Below, piece after piece: positions 54,110 to 62,374 of a DNA stretch of 64,000 bases; position 1 is the stretch's first letter; each line of letters begins with the position of its first letter. Origin of the DNA: Pyrinomonadaceae bacterium (lineage in GTDB: Bacteria > Acidobacteriota > Blastocatellia > Pyrinomonadales > Pyrinomonadaceae); NCBI GenBank assembly GCA_019694395.1, contig JAIBCC010000010.1, positions 105,889 through 169,888 on the forward strand, in the 5' to 3' direction. The translations under genes were made by a program, and so were the position numbers. Under the pieces are notes generated by a model. That model did not search any database, was not told where the DNA came from, and saw only the letters and a program-made list of their open reading frames with translations.

Positions 54110-55111
54110 ATGAAAGTTGCAGTTATCGGAGTCGGTTATTGGGGACCGAATCTTATTAGAAATTTTTTGTCGCTTGACGAAGTTGAAAATGTTATTGCTT
54201 GCGACCTTGACGAAAGCCTTTTAAATAAAACGGCTAAACGATTTACAGGAATTGAAACGGCTACTGATTATGAAGAAGTTTTGCTTCGGGATGATGTGCA
54301 AATCGTTGCGATTGCAACACCCGTTTCGACACATTTTGAGATTGCCAAGAAATCCTTGTTGGCAGGGAAACATTGCTGGATCGAAAAACCAATGACCGAA
54401 AGTGCGGCAGAAGCGCAAGAACTCAACGAAATTGCCGCCGAAAAAAATCTTAAAATCTTTGTTGACCACACTTTTATTTACACCGGCGCAGTCCGCAAAA
54501 TGAAGGAAATCATTACTTCGGGCAGGCTTGGCGAACTTTATTATTTTGATTCGGTGCGTGTCAATCTCGGACTTTTTCAGCACGATGTTAATGTAATTTG
54601 GGATCTAGCCCCACACGATCTTTCGATAATGGATTACCTTTTGGAAAAGAAACCGCTAGCTGTTTCAGCCGTGGGAAGCTGCCACGTTGGAAACGATTTG
54701 GAAGACATTGCATATCTGACTTTGATGTTTGAGAACAATCTCCTCGCACATTTTCATGTTAATTGGCTTGCACCAGTGAAAGTGCGAAAAACTTTGATTG
54801 GCGGCACAAAATCAATGATTGTTTTTGACGATATGGAAACGAGCGAAAAGCTCAAAATCTACGACAAAGGCATTGAAGTCACTAACCGTGAAGGCGTTTA
54901 CGAAACCCTCGTCCAATATCGAACAGGCGATATGCTTTCCCCGAAAATTTCGCAGGTCGAAGCCTTAACTGTTGCTACACAACATTTTATAGACTGCATT
55001 TTGAATGATGAAACGCCGATAACAGATGGGGTTGCCGGATTAAATGTCGTCCGAATTTTAGAAGCGTCAACCGAATCAATCAAAAATCACGGTAAGTTAG
55101 TTGAGATTTAG
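54110..55111 (+). CDS. Gfo/Idh/MocA oxidoreductase (WbpB-like)
   Basis: A 333-residue NAD(P)-dependent sugar dehydrogenase. The Rossmann start is VAVIGVGYWGPNLIRNF, the conserved EKP motif is in HCWIEKPMT, and the C-terminal domain has the DLAPHDLSIMDYLL and FHVNWLAPVKVRKT blocks of nucleotide-sugar dehydrogenases such as WbpB and WlbA, which oxidise C3 of UDP-GlcNAcA. With DegT and acetyltransferase neighbours this role is plausible. The ATG at 54110 is preferred over the open frame from 54071, which reads into element B. Confidence 0.92.
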   Translation: MKVAVIGVGYWGPNLIRNFLSLDEVENVIACDLDESLLNKTAKRFTGIETATDYEEVLLRDDVQIVAIATPVSTHFEIAKKSLLAGKHCWIEKPMTESAAEAQELNEIAAEKNLKIFVDHTFIYTGAVRKMKEIITSGRLGELYYFDSVRVNLGLFQHDVNVIWDLAPHDLSIMDYLLEKKPLAVSAVGSCHVGNDLEDIAYLTLMFENNLLAHFHVNWLAPVKVRKTLIGGTKSMIVFDDMETSEKLKIYDKGIEVTNREGVYETLVQYRTGDMLSPKISQVEALTVATQHFIDCILNDETPITDGVAGLNVVRILEASTESIKNHGKLVEI

Positions 55112-55113
55112 TT

Positions 55114-55233
55114 GGAACGCCAGCATCTTGCTGGCAATGAGCATGAAATGCGAACAGCTGATTGCCAACATTCAAGTTATCAAAGAAAATGACATCGTTT
55201 GCACGATGTTTGCCGTCAAGATGACGGCGTTCC
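55114..55233. repeat. GGAACGCC palindromic element, copy C (120 bp)
   Basis: GGAACGCC (55114-55121) and GGCGTTCC (55226-55233). The left hairpin is GCCAGCATCTTGCTGGC and the right is GCCGTCAAGATGACGGC, so stem sequences are exchanged relative to copy B. The interior hairpin is CATCGTTTGCACGATG. It begins 2 bases after one gene and ends 3 bases before the next ATG. Confidence 0.93.
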
Positions 55234-55236
55234 ATT

Positions 55237-55728
55237 ATGACTGAAGAATATTTACGAGAAAATTTTATCCGTCTGAACAACGTTAAACTTGGCGCAGATG
55301 TCAAAATTTTTGCCTTTGTCAACGCTTACGGTTGCGAAATTGGTGATGGTTCAAAGGTTGGAACATTTGTCGAAATTCAAAAAAACGCTTTTATCGGTAA
55401 AAACTGCAAAATTTCCAGTCATTCATTTATTTGTGAAGGCGTAACTATTGAAGACAATGTGTTTATCGGTCACGGCGTAATGTTCACCAACGATTTGTTT
55501 CCGCGAGCGACCAACGAAGATGGTTCGCAACAAACCGAAACAGATTGGGAAGTTGTCCCAACCATTGTCAAAAAAGGCGCAAGCATCGGTTCAAACGCTA
55601 CAATTATTGCAGGAGTTACGATTGGCGAGGGCGCAATTATCGGAGCTGGCGCAGTTGTAACCAAAGACGTTCCGCCGAAAACGATTGTGGCGGGAGTTCC
55701 AGCGAAAGAGTTGAGAACTTTAGAGTAA
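55237..55728 (+). CDS. Left-handed beta-helix acetyltransferase (WbpD/WlbB-like)
   Basis: A 163-residue hexapeptide-repeat transferase. The repeats run through most of the chain (GSKVGTFVEIQKNAFIGKNC, GVTIEDNVFIGHGV, GASIGSNATIIAGVTIGEGA, IIGAGAVVTKDVPP), ending AGVPAKEL. An FTNDLFPR loop is typical of the WbpD/WlbB group, which N-acetylates the 3-amino group of UDP-GlcNAc3NA. It follows the Gfo/Idh gene with only element C between. No Shine-Dalgarno sequence is present ahead of the ATG. Confidence 0.92.
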   Translation: MTEEYLRENFIRLNNVKLGADVKIFAFVNAYGCEIGDGSKVGTFVEIQKNAFIGKNCKISSHSFICEGVTIEDNVFIGHGVMFTNDLFPRATNEDGSQQTETDWEVVPTIVKKGASIGSNATIIAGVTIGEGAIIGAGAVVTKDVPPKTIVAGVPAKELRTLE

Positions 55729-55736
55729 GATTTTTC

Positions 55737-55844
55737 AACGCAAAGACGCAGAGTAGCAAAGACGCAAAGGTAAAACAAAATTGTAAGAACTATTTTCATG
55801 TTTCTAAAAAACTTTGCGCCTTTCATCCTTTGCGTCTTTGCGTT
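55737..55844. repeat. 108-bp inverted repeat with CGCAAAGA-unit arms
   Basis: AACGCAAAGACGCAGAG (55737-55753) and CCTTTGCGTCTTTGCGTT (55827-55844) match at 16 of 18. Each arm is extended by further 8-base units (AGCAAAGA, CGCAAAGG). It ends 12 bases before the asnB-like ATG. Confidence 0.9.
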
Positions 55845-55856
55845 AAATAAAACAAA

Positions 55857-57770
55857 ATGTGCGGAATTGCAGGCTTAATCCATCAAAATCCCGAAAATTA
55901 CATTTCCCAAATGCTCAAATCAATCGAGCATCGCGGCTATGATAATGAAGGTGTGTTTATTTTACAAACTTTCGGAAATGAACAGCTTAGAACCTGCTTA
56001 GGACATCGCCGCCTTTCGATTATTGATACCACTTCTGCCGGACATCAGCCGTTTTTTTCTGCCAATAAACGCTTCGTTTTTACTTACAACGGTGAACTTT
56101 ACAATTATCTCGAAATTAAAAAAGAACTTGAAAGCAAAGGCTATCAATTCCAAACCGATTCCGACACCGAAGTTTTAATCAACGCTTTTCAGGAATGGAA
56201 TGTAGATTGTCTCGCTAAACTCAATGGAATGTTTGCTTTTGCGGTTTGGGATGAGCAGGAAAAAACTTTGACACTGGTGCGTGATCGGGCGGGAATCAAA
56301 CCGCTTTATTATGCAAAAATCGGGGGGAAACTTGTTTTTGCTTCCGAAATTAAAGCAATTTTAGCCTCAAAACTCCTCAAACCCGAACTTGATTTTGAAG
56401 GACTGCACCAATTTTTGACTTTCCTTTGGACAGTTCCGCCGCACACACTTTTCAAAGACATTTATCAGCTGCCACCCGCACATTTTTTAGTTTGGAGAAA
56501 TGGCGAAATTTCCATTAAAGAATGGTGGGATTTGGATTTTTCGCGCGAAGAAAAAGGTAAAGCGGAAAATTATTGGCGCGAACAGGTTTTGGAAACTCTT
56601 GATAGATCGGTGCAGCTCGAAATGATTGCAGATGTTCCGCTTGGCGCGTTCTTGTCGGGCGGAGTTGATTCTTCGGCAATCGTGGCGTTGATGATCAAAC
56701 ACGCCAAAAATATTTCGACCTACACAACCGGAATTTCAGCGGAGGATTTACAGTTTGACATCATTCCCGATGATGTTGAATGGTCGCGCAAAGTGGCGCA
56801 AATTTTGCCGATTGATTATCACGAAACGCTTCTAACCCCTGATTTAACCGAGCTTTTGCCGAAACTCGTCTATCACATGGATGCGCCGGTGATTGATATG
56901 GCGATTCCGTCTTTTTTAATTTCCGAGCAGTCGCGCCAAACGCAAAAAGTTATGCTTTCGGGGATGGGCGGCGACGAAGTTTTTGCCGGATACCCGCGCC
57001 AAATGGCGATGAAATTGGCGGGAATGACCGATTTTATCCCGTCGGCGGTGCGAAAACCTTTGATGAAAACGGTTGATTCGCTTCTTTATGGCGGCAAAAA
57101 AGGGAAATTTACCGCGCCTTTGCGAAATGCCAAAAAGTTTGCGCGAAGTGCGGGCGAAGATTTTGAGCAAAGATATTTGGGATTCGGAACATATTTTTCC
57201 GATGAAATGAAAAATCGTTTGTATTCATCGGATTTGCGTGATAATCAAAAAAACTTTGACGCGTTTCGGTTGCACAAAAAATATTTTGAAAACTGCAAAG
57301 CTTCTTCGCCATTAAATCGGCTTTTATATGTTGATTTCAAAACATTTATGCCTGCTCTAAATTTAGATACAACCGATAAAACTTCGATGGCGGCAAATCT
57401 GGAAGTTCGTGTTCCTTTTCTCAATCACGAAATCGTTTCTCTCAGCGAAAGAATTCCGGCAGATTTGAAAATCAAAGGTATCAAACGCAAATATATTTTG
57501 AAAAAAGCGGCGGAAAGCCTTTTACCGAAAGAAGTTATCTGGCGCAAAAAAGCCGGATTCGGTGCGCCGATTCGCTCTTGGTTGCGGACAAGTTTAAAAC
57601 CGATGATTGATGATCTATTGTCGGAGGAAACAATCAAAAAACGCGGATTATTTGATTTTCAAGAAGTGCAAAAAATCATCGAACTAAATCAATCAGGCAA
57701 AGAAGATTTTAATTTACAAGTCTTTCAACTGCTTAACTTAGAAATTTGGATGCAGCAGTTTTTAGACTAG
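55857..57770 (+). CDS. asnB: Asparagine synthase-like glutamine amidotransferase
   Basis: A 637-residue class II enzyme. The N-terminal glutaminase has catalytic Cys2 (MCGIAGLIHQ), HRRLSIID and TYNGELYNY. The synthetase half has the PP-loop LSGGVDSSAIVAL and the SGMGGDEVFAGYPR block. Such genes inside polysaccharide loci often amidate a uronic acid rather than make asparagine, and the uronic-acid pathway here makes that plausible. The function is inferred from position. It follows inverted repeat 55737-55844. Confidence 0.92.
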   Translation: MCGIAGLIHQNPENYISQMLKSIEHRGYDNEGVFILQTFGNEQLRTCLGHRRLSIIDTTSAGHQPFFSANKRFVFTYNGELYNYLEIKKELESKGYQFQTDSDTEVLINAFQEWNVDCLAKLNGMFAFAVWDEQEKTLTLVRDRAGIKPLYYAKIGGKLVFASEIKAILASKLLKPELDFEGLHQFLTFLWTVPPHTLFKDIYQLPPAHFLVWRNGEISIKEWWDLDFSREEKGKAENYWREQVLETLDRSVQLEMIADVPLGAFLSGGVDSSAIVALMIKHAKNISTYTTGISAEDLQFDIIPDDVEWSRKVAQILPIDYHETLLTPDLTELLPKLVYHMDAPVIDMAIPSFLISEQSRQTQKVMLSGMGGDEVFAGYPRQMAMKLAGMTDFIPSAVRKPLMKTVDSLLYGGKKGKFTAPLRNAKKFARSAGEDFEQRYLGFGTYFSDEMKNRLYSSDLRDNQKNFDAFRLHKKYFENCKASSPLNRLLYVDFKTFMPALNLDTTDKTSMAANLEVRVPFLNHEIVSLSERIPADLKIKGIKRKYILKKAAESLLPKEVIWRKKAGFGAPIRSWLRTSLKPMIDDLLSEETIKKRGLFDFQEVQKIIELNQSGKEDFNLQVFQLLNLEIWMQQFLD

Positions 57771-57800
57771 ATTTTGAGACAGAAAAGAAAACGGGAAATC

Positions 57801-57946
57801 TAACCACAGATGAACACAGATAAACACTGATGATTTTGGATAATGCAATTAGGATTGAAGATTCTTTGATCTGTTCTTTGCTTTCATAAAAGTTTTAATT
57901 TGGCTATCTGCTTTTATCTGTGTTCATCCGTGTGCATCTGTGGTTA
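57801..57946. repeat. 146-bp inverted repeat with ACCACAGATGAACACAGAT arms
   Basis: The left arm TAACCACAGATGAACACAGA continues TAAACACTGAT (57801-57831). The complement of the right arm begins TAACCACAGATGCACACGGA. Arms contain 10-base CACAGATGAA units. The right arm overlaps the last codons and stop of the reverse ligase gene (57924). Confidence 0.9.
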
Positions 57947-59396
57947 ATTTTTCTTCTGATTTGATATTCCGCAAAATCGCTAAACTCAATCCCATTATCA
58001 GATAAAAAATCATTGCAACCTCAGAATCGCCCCAATTGTTATGAGTCAATCCGCTGGTCAAAAATCCGATTGTTCCGCCCAATGAACCAAGCAAAATTCC
58101 GTGTTCAACCCAATCAAATTTTTGTTTTAAGCCGCGCCATAACATCCGTAAATAGAGGAACATCCAGACAATAAACGCCAACAGGGTTGGAATCCCGCGT
58201 TCAAAAGCGAATTGCAAATAAATGTTGTGTAAATGTCCCATTGGCAGTTTTCCGTTGTCGAACATTCCCCAATCCTGCCAATGTTTTTTGATGGAATCCA
58301 TCCCGATTCCAACCGCTAAATGTCGCGGGTTGCTTGCCAAAACCCCAACCGCTTCTTGCCACACGGTAAATCGCCAGGTGGTCGAATTATCTTTGGTATC
58401 AATAAATCCGACATTGCGTTTTTGCTGCAAATAAATGAGTCCGCCCGCAATCAACGGAATGGCTAAAACGGCGCAAACCAAAATTGTTCGGCGGCTTGTG
58501 CCAAACAAAATTATCACGCCGGATGAAATGATAAACGACAACCAAGATGCCCGTGTAACCGTTAAAAATAAAGCTCCGCAAAAGGCGATTAAAGCGCACA
58601 GCAACAACCATTTGTAGCGTCCGCCGTAGCTTGAAACAAACAATCCCAACGCCAAAGACGCAATCAACTGCAACGCTTCGGCAAAAGTGGTGTAATGTCC
58701 GTAAAAACCCGCCGCCCGCACATCGCGCCCGCGTGACCATTCGATAATTCCAAGTGATTCGGCTGCACTTCGATAAATGGGCGACGATTCAATTTTTGGC
58801 ACCTCGAAATCTAAAAATACTTCGTAGCGATAAATTTTTATTTTAGTAATTTCGTTTTGGTCCATTATTGATTCCAACTGTTCAGGCGAACTAACACTGA
58901 TTCCATTTGCAGTTTGAATCGTGTCGCCATTTTGCACACCTGCAATTTTTAACGGACTATTTTCAGCTAAACTAATTACTTTCAGATTTTTACCAACAAT
59001 AAAAATTCCAATCGAAACCAATGACGCAAATGAAGCCGAAACGAGGAAAACTGTCAGAATTTGGCGCAAAGTTTTGCTGTCTTTAACATTTTCCGAAACC
59101 AGATAAACAATTGTGACCAGCAAAACACTGACCATTTTCCCAATAGAAACCTTTGGTTCGTAGGAAAAGATCGCGCTGACCAAAGTTAATCCGACAAATG
59201 CCAGAATCGCCAAATCAATTCCTTCTTTGCGCCAGCTTGGACGAACAAAAAATGCCCGAATTATCACAAAAAGCAACGCAAAAGACCACGCGATTTGAGT
59301 TCCTGCAATTGAAAGCGGCGCAGATAAAGCGAGCAATAAAAGACAGACTTTTAAGCCGTAATTTAGATAGGTAACGATTGGGGGTTGTTGTTGCAT
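57924..59396 (-). CDS. O-antigen ligase/polymerase-family protein with a PDZ domain inserted in a loop
   Basis: A 490-residue membrane protein with 10-12 helices and the Wzy_C/WaaL core: ALFLTVTRASWLSF, then the large periplasmic loop with TTWRFTVWQEAVGVL, GIGMDSIKKHWQDWG and MGHLHNIYLQFAFERGIP. Residues about 137-201 (LKVISLAENSPLKIAGVQNGD, INGISV-like, LESIMDQ..., IKIYRYEVFLDFEV) look like a PDZ domain between two helices, an unusual fusion. The C-terminal KLTTDAHG and the stop codon are coded by the arm of an inverted repeat. It probably ligates or polymerises glycan units made by the locus. Confidence 0.86.
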   Translation of the reverse strand: MQQQPPIVTYLNYGLKVCLLLLALSAPLSIAGTQIAWSFALLFVIIRAFFVRPSWRKEGIDLAILAFVGLTLVSAIFSYEPKVSIGKMVSVLLVTIVYLVSENVKDSKTLRQILTVFLVSASFASLVSIGIFIVGKNLKVISLAENSPLKIAGVQNGDTIQTANGISVSSPEQLESIMDQNEITKIKIYRYEVFLDFEVPKIESSPIYRSAAESLGIIEWSRGRDVRAAGFYGHYTTFAEALQLIASLALGLFVSSYGGRYKWLLLCALIAFCGALFLTVTRASWLSFIISSGVIILFGTSRRTILVCAVLAIPLIAGGLIYLQQKRNVGFIDTKDNSTTWRFTVWQEAVGVLASNPRHLAVGIGMDSIKKHWQDWGMFDNGKLPMGHLHNIYLQFAFERGIPTLLAFIVWMFLYLRMLWRGLKQKFDWVEHGILLGSLGGTIGFLTSGLTHNNWGDSEVAMIFYLIMGLSLAILRNIKSEEKLTTDAHG

Positions 59397-59440
59397 AGAA
59401 AAAAATCAAAAAATTATAAAAATAACAGAAAAAACTAAAT

Positions 59441-60277
59441 TCAACCTGTGGAATAAATTATTGTAGCGATTTTTGCCTTAGGAGATTGTAATTTTTCACG
59501 CTCTTGTTCGATTGACTCTTGTTGTTTTTGATGAAACTCTGCGGCTATTTCTCTCAAAACCTTTGTATCTTTTTCAACTAATTCTTCATTATCTGCATAA
59601 AATCCAAATCGTGGAATAAAGGGGTTACCCAAAACAAAAACATACGGAATTCCCGTTTCATTGAGTTTTTTTCTATACCAACAATTTAATTCATAAAATG
59701 GAATCAAAAAACCAGCACTAACTAAACTTTCTTCAAAGTTTTCGCGGTTTTCACCTTGAACATTCATGGTGTCAAAGATTGCGTTGCAAGACGGTTTCAA
59801 AGAATCAAAATGTGTCTTTGCCACCGATGCCATAGTGGGCTTATCAAAACCTTGGAAAGATTTTGTGTTGATAATTAAATCAAAAAAGTTATCTTTGTAA
59901 GGACTACGAAAGTCTTGAATCTCACTAATTAGAGAACCTGAATCATTGATTTCAAGTAAAATTTGTTTGTCCAATAAGTCTTGTATTCTCTTTTCTTTTG
60001 AGTTTTGAAAGGCTATAGCTGAAGGTGAAATATCTGTTGCGTAAACTTTTAAGCCTCTTTGTGCTAAAGCTTTTGGTAAAAGTGAAATTCCACAACCTGA
60101 GATCCAAATTGTTTTACGATTATTTTGATTTAACTCTTTGGCTAAACTTTCAACTCTGTCTAATGAAATACTACCTGTCCAAAAACATTTATCAGCAAAA
60201 TCACCGTTTGGATATAGTGAAGCATAATAATTCTCCCACCCTTTGTGATTATTCCAATCCTTTGGCATCTCAGCCAT
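59441..60277 (-). CDS. SAM-dependent methyltransferase-like protein
   Basis: A 278-residue protein with a degenerate class I methyltransferase core: IWISGCGISLLPKALAQRGLKVYATDIS (motif I and acidic residue), then FFDLIINTKSFQGF and FDSLKPSCNAIFDTM. The C-terminal part is rich in Lys, Glu and Gln. Target unknown. AGGAGG 8 bases before the ATG overlaps the stop of radA, so it is translated with radA on one transcript. Confidence 0.75.
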   Translation of the reverse strand: MAEMPKDWNNHKGWENYYASLYPNGDFADKCFWTGSISLDRVESLAKELNQNNRKTIWISGCGISLLPKALAQRGLKVYATDISPSAIAFQNSKEKRIQDLLDKQILLEINDSGSLISEIQDFRSPYKDNFFDLIINTKSFQGFDKPTMASVAKTHFDSLKPSCNAIFDTMNVQGENRENFEESLVSAGFLIPFYELNCWYRKKLNETGIPYVFVLGNPFIPRFGFYADNEELVEKDTKVLREIAAEFHQKQQESIEQEREKLQSPKAKIATIIYSTG

Positions 60278-60289
60278 AAAATCAACCTC

Positions 60290-61660
60290 CTAAAACAATT
60301 CATCCAACGCTTCGGCAATGGTTTTCACACCAACCACACGAGTTCCCAACAATTTTTCCAAACCTGTTTTGTTAGTAGTAGGAATAATAAGTTTTTTGAA
60401 TCCAAGTGTTTGAGCCTCACGCGCACGGGCTTGGGCTTGGAGAACGCCGCGAACTTCGCCCGTTAAACCGACTTCGCCAAAAACTGCAACATCTGGAGGA
60501 ATCGGAACATTGCGAAAATTTGAGGCAATCGAGCAAATAACCCCTAAATCCGCCGCCGGTTCGTCAACTTCCAGACCACCCGCAATGTTCAAAAAGACAT
60601 CATCGCCTGCTAATTGAAATCCAACTCTTTTTTCCAAAACTGCAATCAGTAATGAAAGCCGATTGTAATCAAATCCTTGCGCCATTCGCCGCGCGTTGCC
60701 GAATTTTGAGCCGGAAACAAGGGCTTGAATTTCGACTAGCATTGGACGCGTTCCTTCCATACAAACCGTAACGACAGAACCGCTTGCGCCTTCGGGACGC
60801 TCCTGCAAAAAGACTTCGGAAGGATTGCCGACAGGTTTCAACCCAAAGCTCGTCATTTCAAAAACGCCAATTTCGTTAGCTGCGCCGAAACGGTTTTTAG
60901 TTGCCCGAATGATGCGGTGATTGTGGTGGCGATCTCCTTCAAAATACAAAACCGTGTCAACAATATGCTCCAAGGCTTTCGGTCCGGCTATTGAACCTTC
61001 TTTGGTAACGTGACCAATCAGAAAAACGGGCGTGTGCGTGCTTTTGGCAAAAAGCATAAATTGTCCGGCAACCTCGCGCACCTGCGAAACGCTCCCCGCC
61101 GCTGATTCAATTTTTTCGCTGAAAACAGTTTGGATCGAGTCAAGAATTACAATATCGGGCTTCATTTTTTCAGTTTCAGCCAAAATATTTTCAAGACTTG
61201 TTTCAGGCAAAAGGAAAAGATTTTCCGCCTCAATTCCTAAACGCTCGCCGCGCATTTTGATTTGTTTTTCCGATTCTTCGCCCGAAACATACAAAACCTT
61301 AAAACCTTGTTTATTCAATTCGTTAGCGGTTTGAATTACTAAAGTGCTTTTGCCTATCCCCGGACTTCCGCCGATTAAAACGAGCGAACCCGGCACAATT
61401 CCGCCGCCCAAAACTCGGTCAAATTCATCAATTCCCGAGCTGGTGCGTGATTCTTCCTGCGATTCGATTTCACTGAATTTTAACGGAGATGTGTGACGAA
61501 AAATCGAAGAAGTAGTTGTTCCTTTGGCTTGCGGAGTCGGGCGAAATTTTTCTTCGACAAATGAGTTGAATTCGCCGCAATCGGCGCATCTGCCCGACCA
61601 TTTTCGTTCCTGTCGTCCGCAATGTTGGCAGACATAAATTGTTGCAGGTTGTTTTGCCAT
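60290..61660 (-). CDS. radA: DNA repair/recombination protein RadA
   Basis: A DnaB-like branch-migration helicase acting in recombination. The 456 residues carry the N-terminal zinc finger (YVCQHCGRQERKWSGRC, Cys 11, 14, 25, 28), Walker A GGSPGIGKST at 97-106, Walker B VILDSIQT, the RadA-specific KNRFG in RATKNRFGAA, and a C-terminal Lon-protease-like domain (from about residue 290, GDDVFLNIAGG). Complete. It is divergent from the SDR, PIN-TRAM and ispD genes. Confidence 0.97.
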   Translation of the reverse strand: MAKQPATIYVCQHCGRQERKWSGRCADCGEFNSFVEEKFRPTPQAKGTTTSSIFRHTSPLKFSEIESQEESRTSSGIDEFDRVLGGGIVPGSLVLIGGSPGIGKSTLVIQTANELNKQGFKVLYVSGEESEKQIKMRGERLGIEAENLFLLPETSLENILAETEKMKPDIVILDSIQTVFSEKIESAAGSVSQVREVAGQFMLFAKSTHTPVFLIGHVTKEGSIAGPKALEHIVDTVLYFEGDRHHNHRIIRATKNRFGAANEIGVFEMTSFGLKPVGNPSEVFLQERPEGASGSVVTVCMEGTRPMLVEIQALVSGSKFGNARRMAQGFDYNRLSLLIAVLEKRVGFQLAGDDVFLNIAGGLEVDEPAADLGVICSIASNFRNVPIPPDVAVFGEVGLTGEVRGVLQAQARAREAQTLGFKKLIIPTTNKTGLEKLLGTRVVGVKTIAEALDELF

Positions 61661-61726
61661 TTTTGTTAATCAAGTGAGATGATTGTAACCACGAAAAGTT
61701 AAAAGTGAAAGCCGGAGAACAAACAA

Positions 61727-61756
61727 TTTTGCCTTTTACCTTTTGCCTTTTTACTT
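61727..61756. repeat. TTTTRCC heptamer array before the SDR-like gene
   Basis: TTTTGCC, TTTTACC, TTTTGCC and TTTTTACTT in a row, ending 6 bases before the ATG at 61763. The complement (AAGTAAAAAGGCAAAAGG) matches arrays at 13146 and 43449. A weaker AAAAGTTAAAAGTG lies opposite at 61694-61707. Confidence 0.85.
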
Positions 61757-61762
61757 GAATTT

Positions 61763-62338
61763 ATGCCAGCACCCAGTATTCACGGTTTTGCGGAAAAAGT
61801 TGCGCTGATAATTAACGGTTCAGAAGGAATCGGACGCGCCTGTGCGATGCAGTTAGCCTTGCAAGGATGTTTTGTAATTTGTTCATATCAAAACAGTTCG
61901 GATGAAACTGCTTCAGCTTTGAATGAGTTGCAGTCGCTTGGAACATTAGCCAGCTCATTTGAATTTGTTGATGCCAAAACTTTGGTTGACGAAGTTGATA
62001 AAATGTTTGGCAGATTGGATTTATTGGTCAATTGTGTGAAAGATAACGAGGATTCGACATTTCAAATTGAAACAATTACGAAAGAAAGTTTGCGTTTGAT
62101 GCAGCCGCGACCAAAAGGCTTGATCGTGAACGTCATTTCGGAGAATCAAACCATTCATTTTGTAGCAGATTTACCGAAGCACTTTAGACAAAATTGCGTG
62201 GTAACTAAAGCAAAAAAAGATGTTATCGAACACGAACTTTTTGTGACGAACAATAACGACGATGTTGCACGAGTCGTCTTATTTTTTCTATCAAATGAGT
62301 CAAAAGCTCTAAATCGGCAAGTTTTGAGTTGTGATTAA
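61763..62338 (+). CDS. Degenerate short-chain dehydrogenase (SDR) homologue
   Basis: A 191-residue Rossmann protein. The coenzyme motif is kept as NGSEGIGRACAMQL, and LDLLVNCV replaces the usual NNAG. The catalytic Tyr-x-x-x-Lys is missing: the matching region reads CVVTKAKKD, and the helix between is shortened by about 40 residues compared with a normal 240-250 residue SDR. It is unlikely to be an oxidoreductase; it could bind nucleotide or be decaying. It heads a forward run with the PIN-TRAM gene and ispD. No Shine-Dalgarno sequence; a heptamer array lies upstream. Confidence 0.75.
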   Translation: MPAPSIHGFAEKVALIINGSEGIGRACAMQLALQGCFVICSYQNSSDETASALNELQSLGTLASSFEFVDAKTLVDEVDKMFGRLDLLVNCVKDNEDSTFQIETITKESLRLMQPRPKGLIVNVISENQTIHFVADLPKHFRQNCVVTKAKKDVIEHELFVTNNNDDVARVVLFFLSNESKALNRQVLSCD

Positions 62339-62374
62339 CTAAATTTGTAAAAATCGTGTTAAAATTTTAGCGGA

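Noticed and set aside
53986..55233. Insertion sequence or transposon
   Set aside because: The elements are only 120 bp, hold no open frame and no transposase was found in the window; treated as small palindromic repeats.
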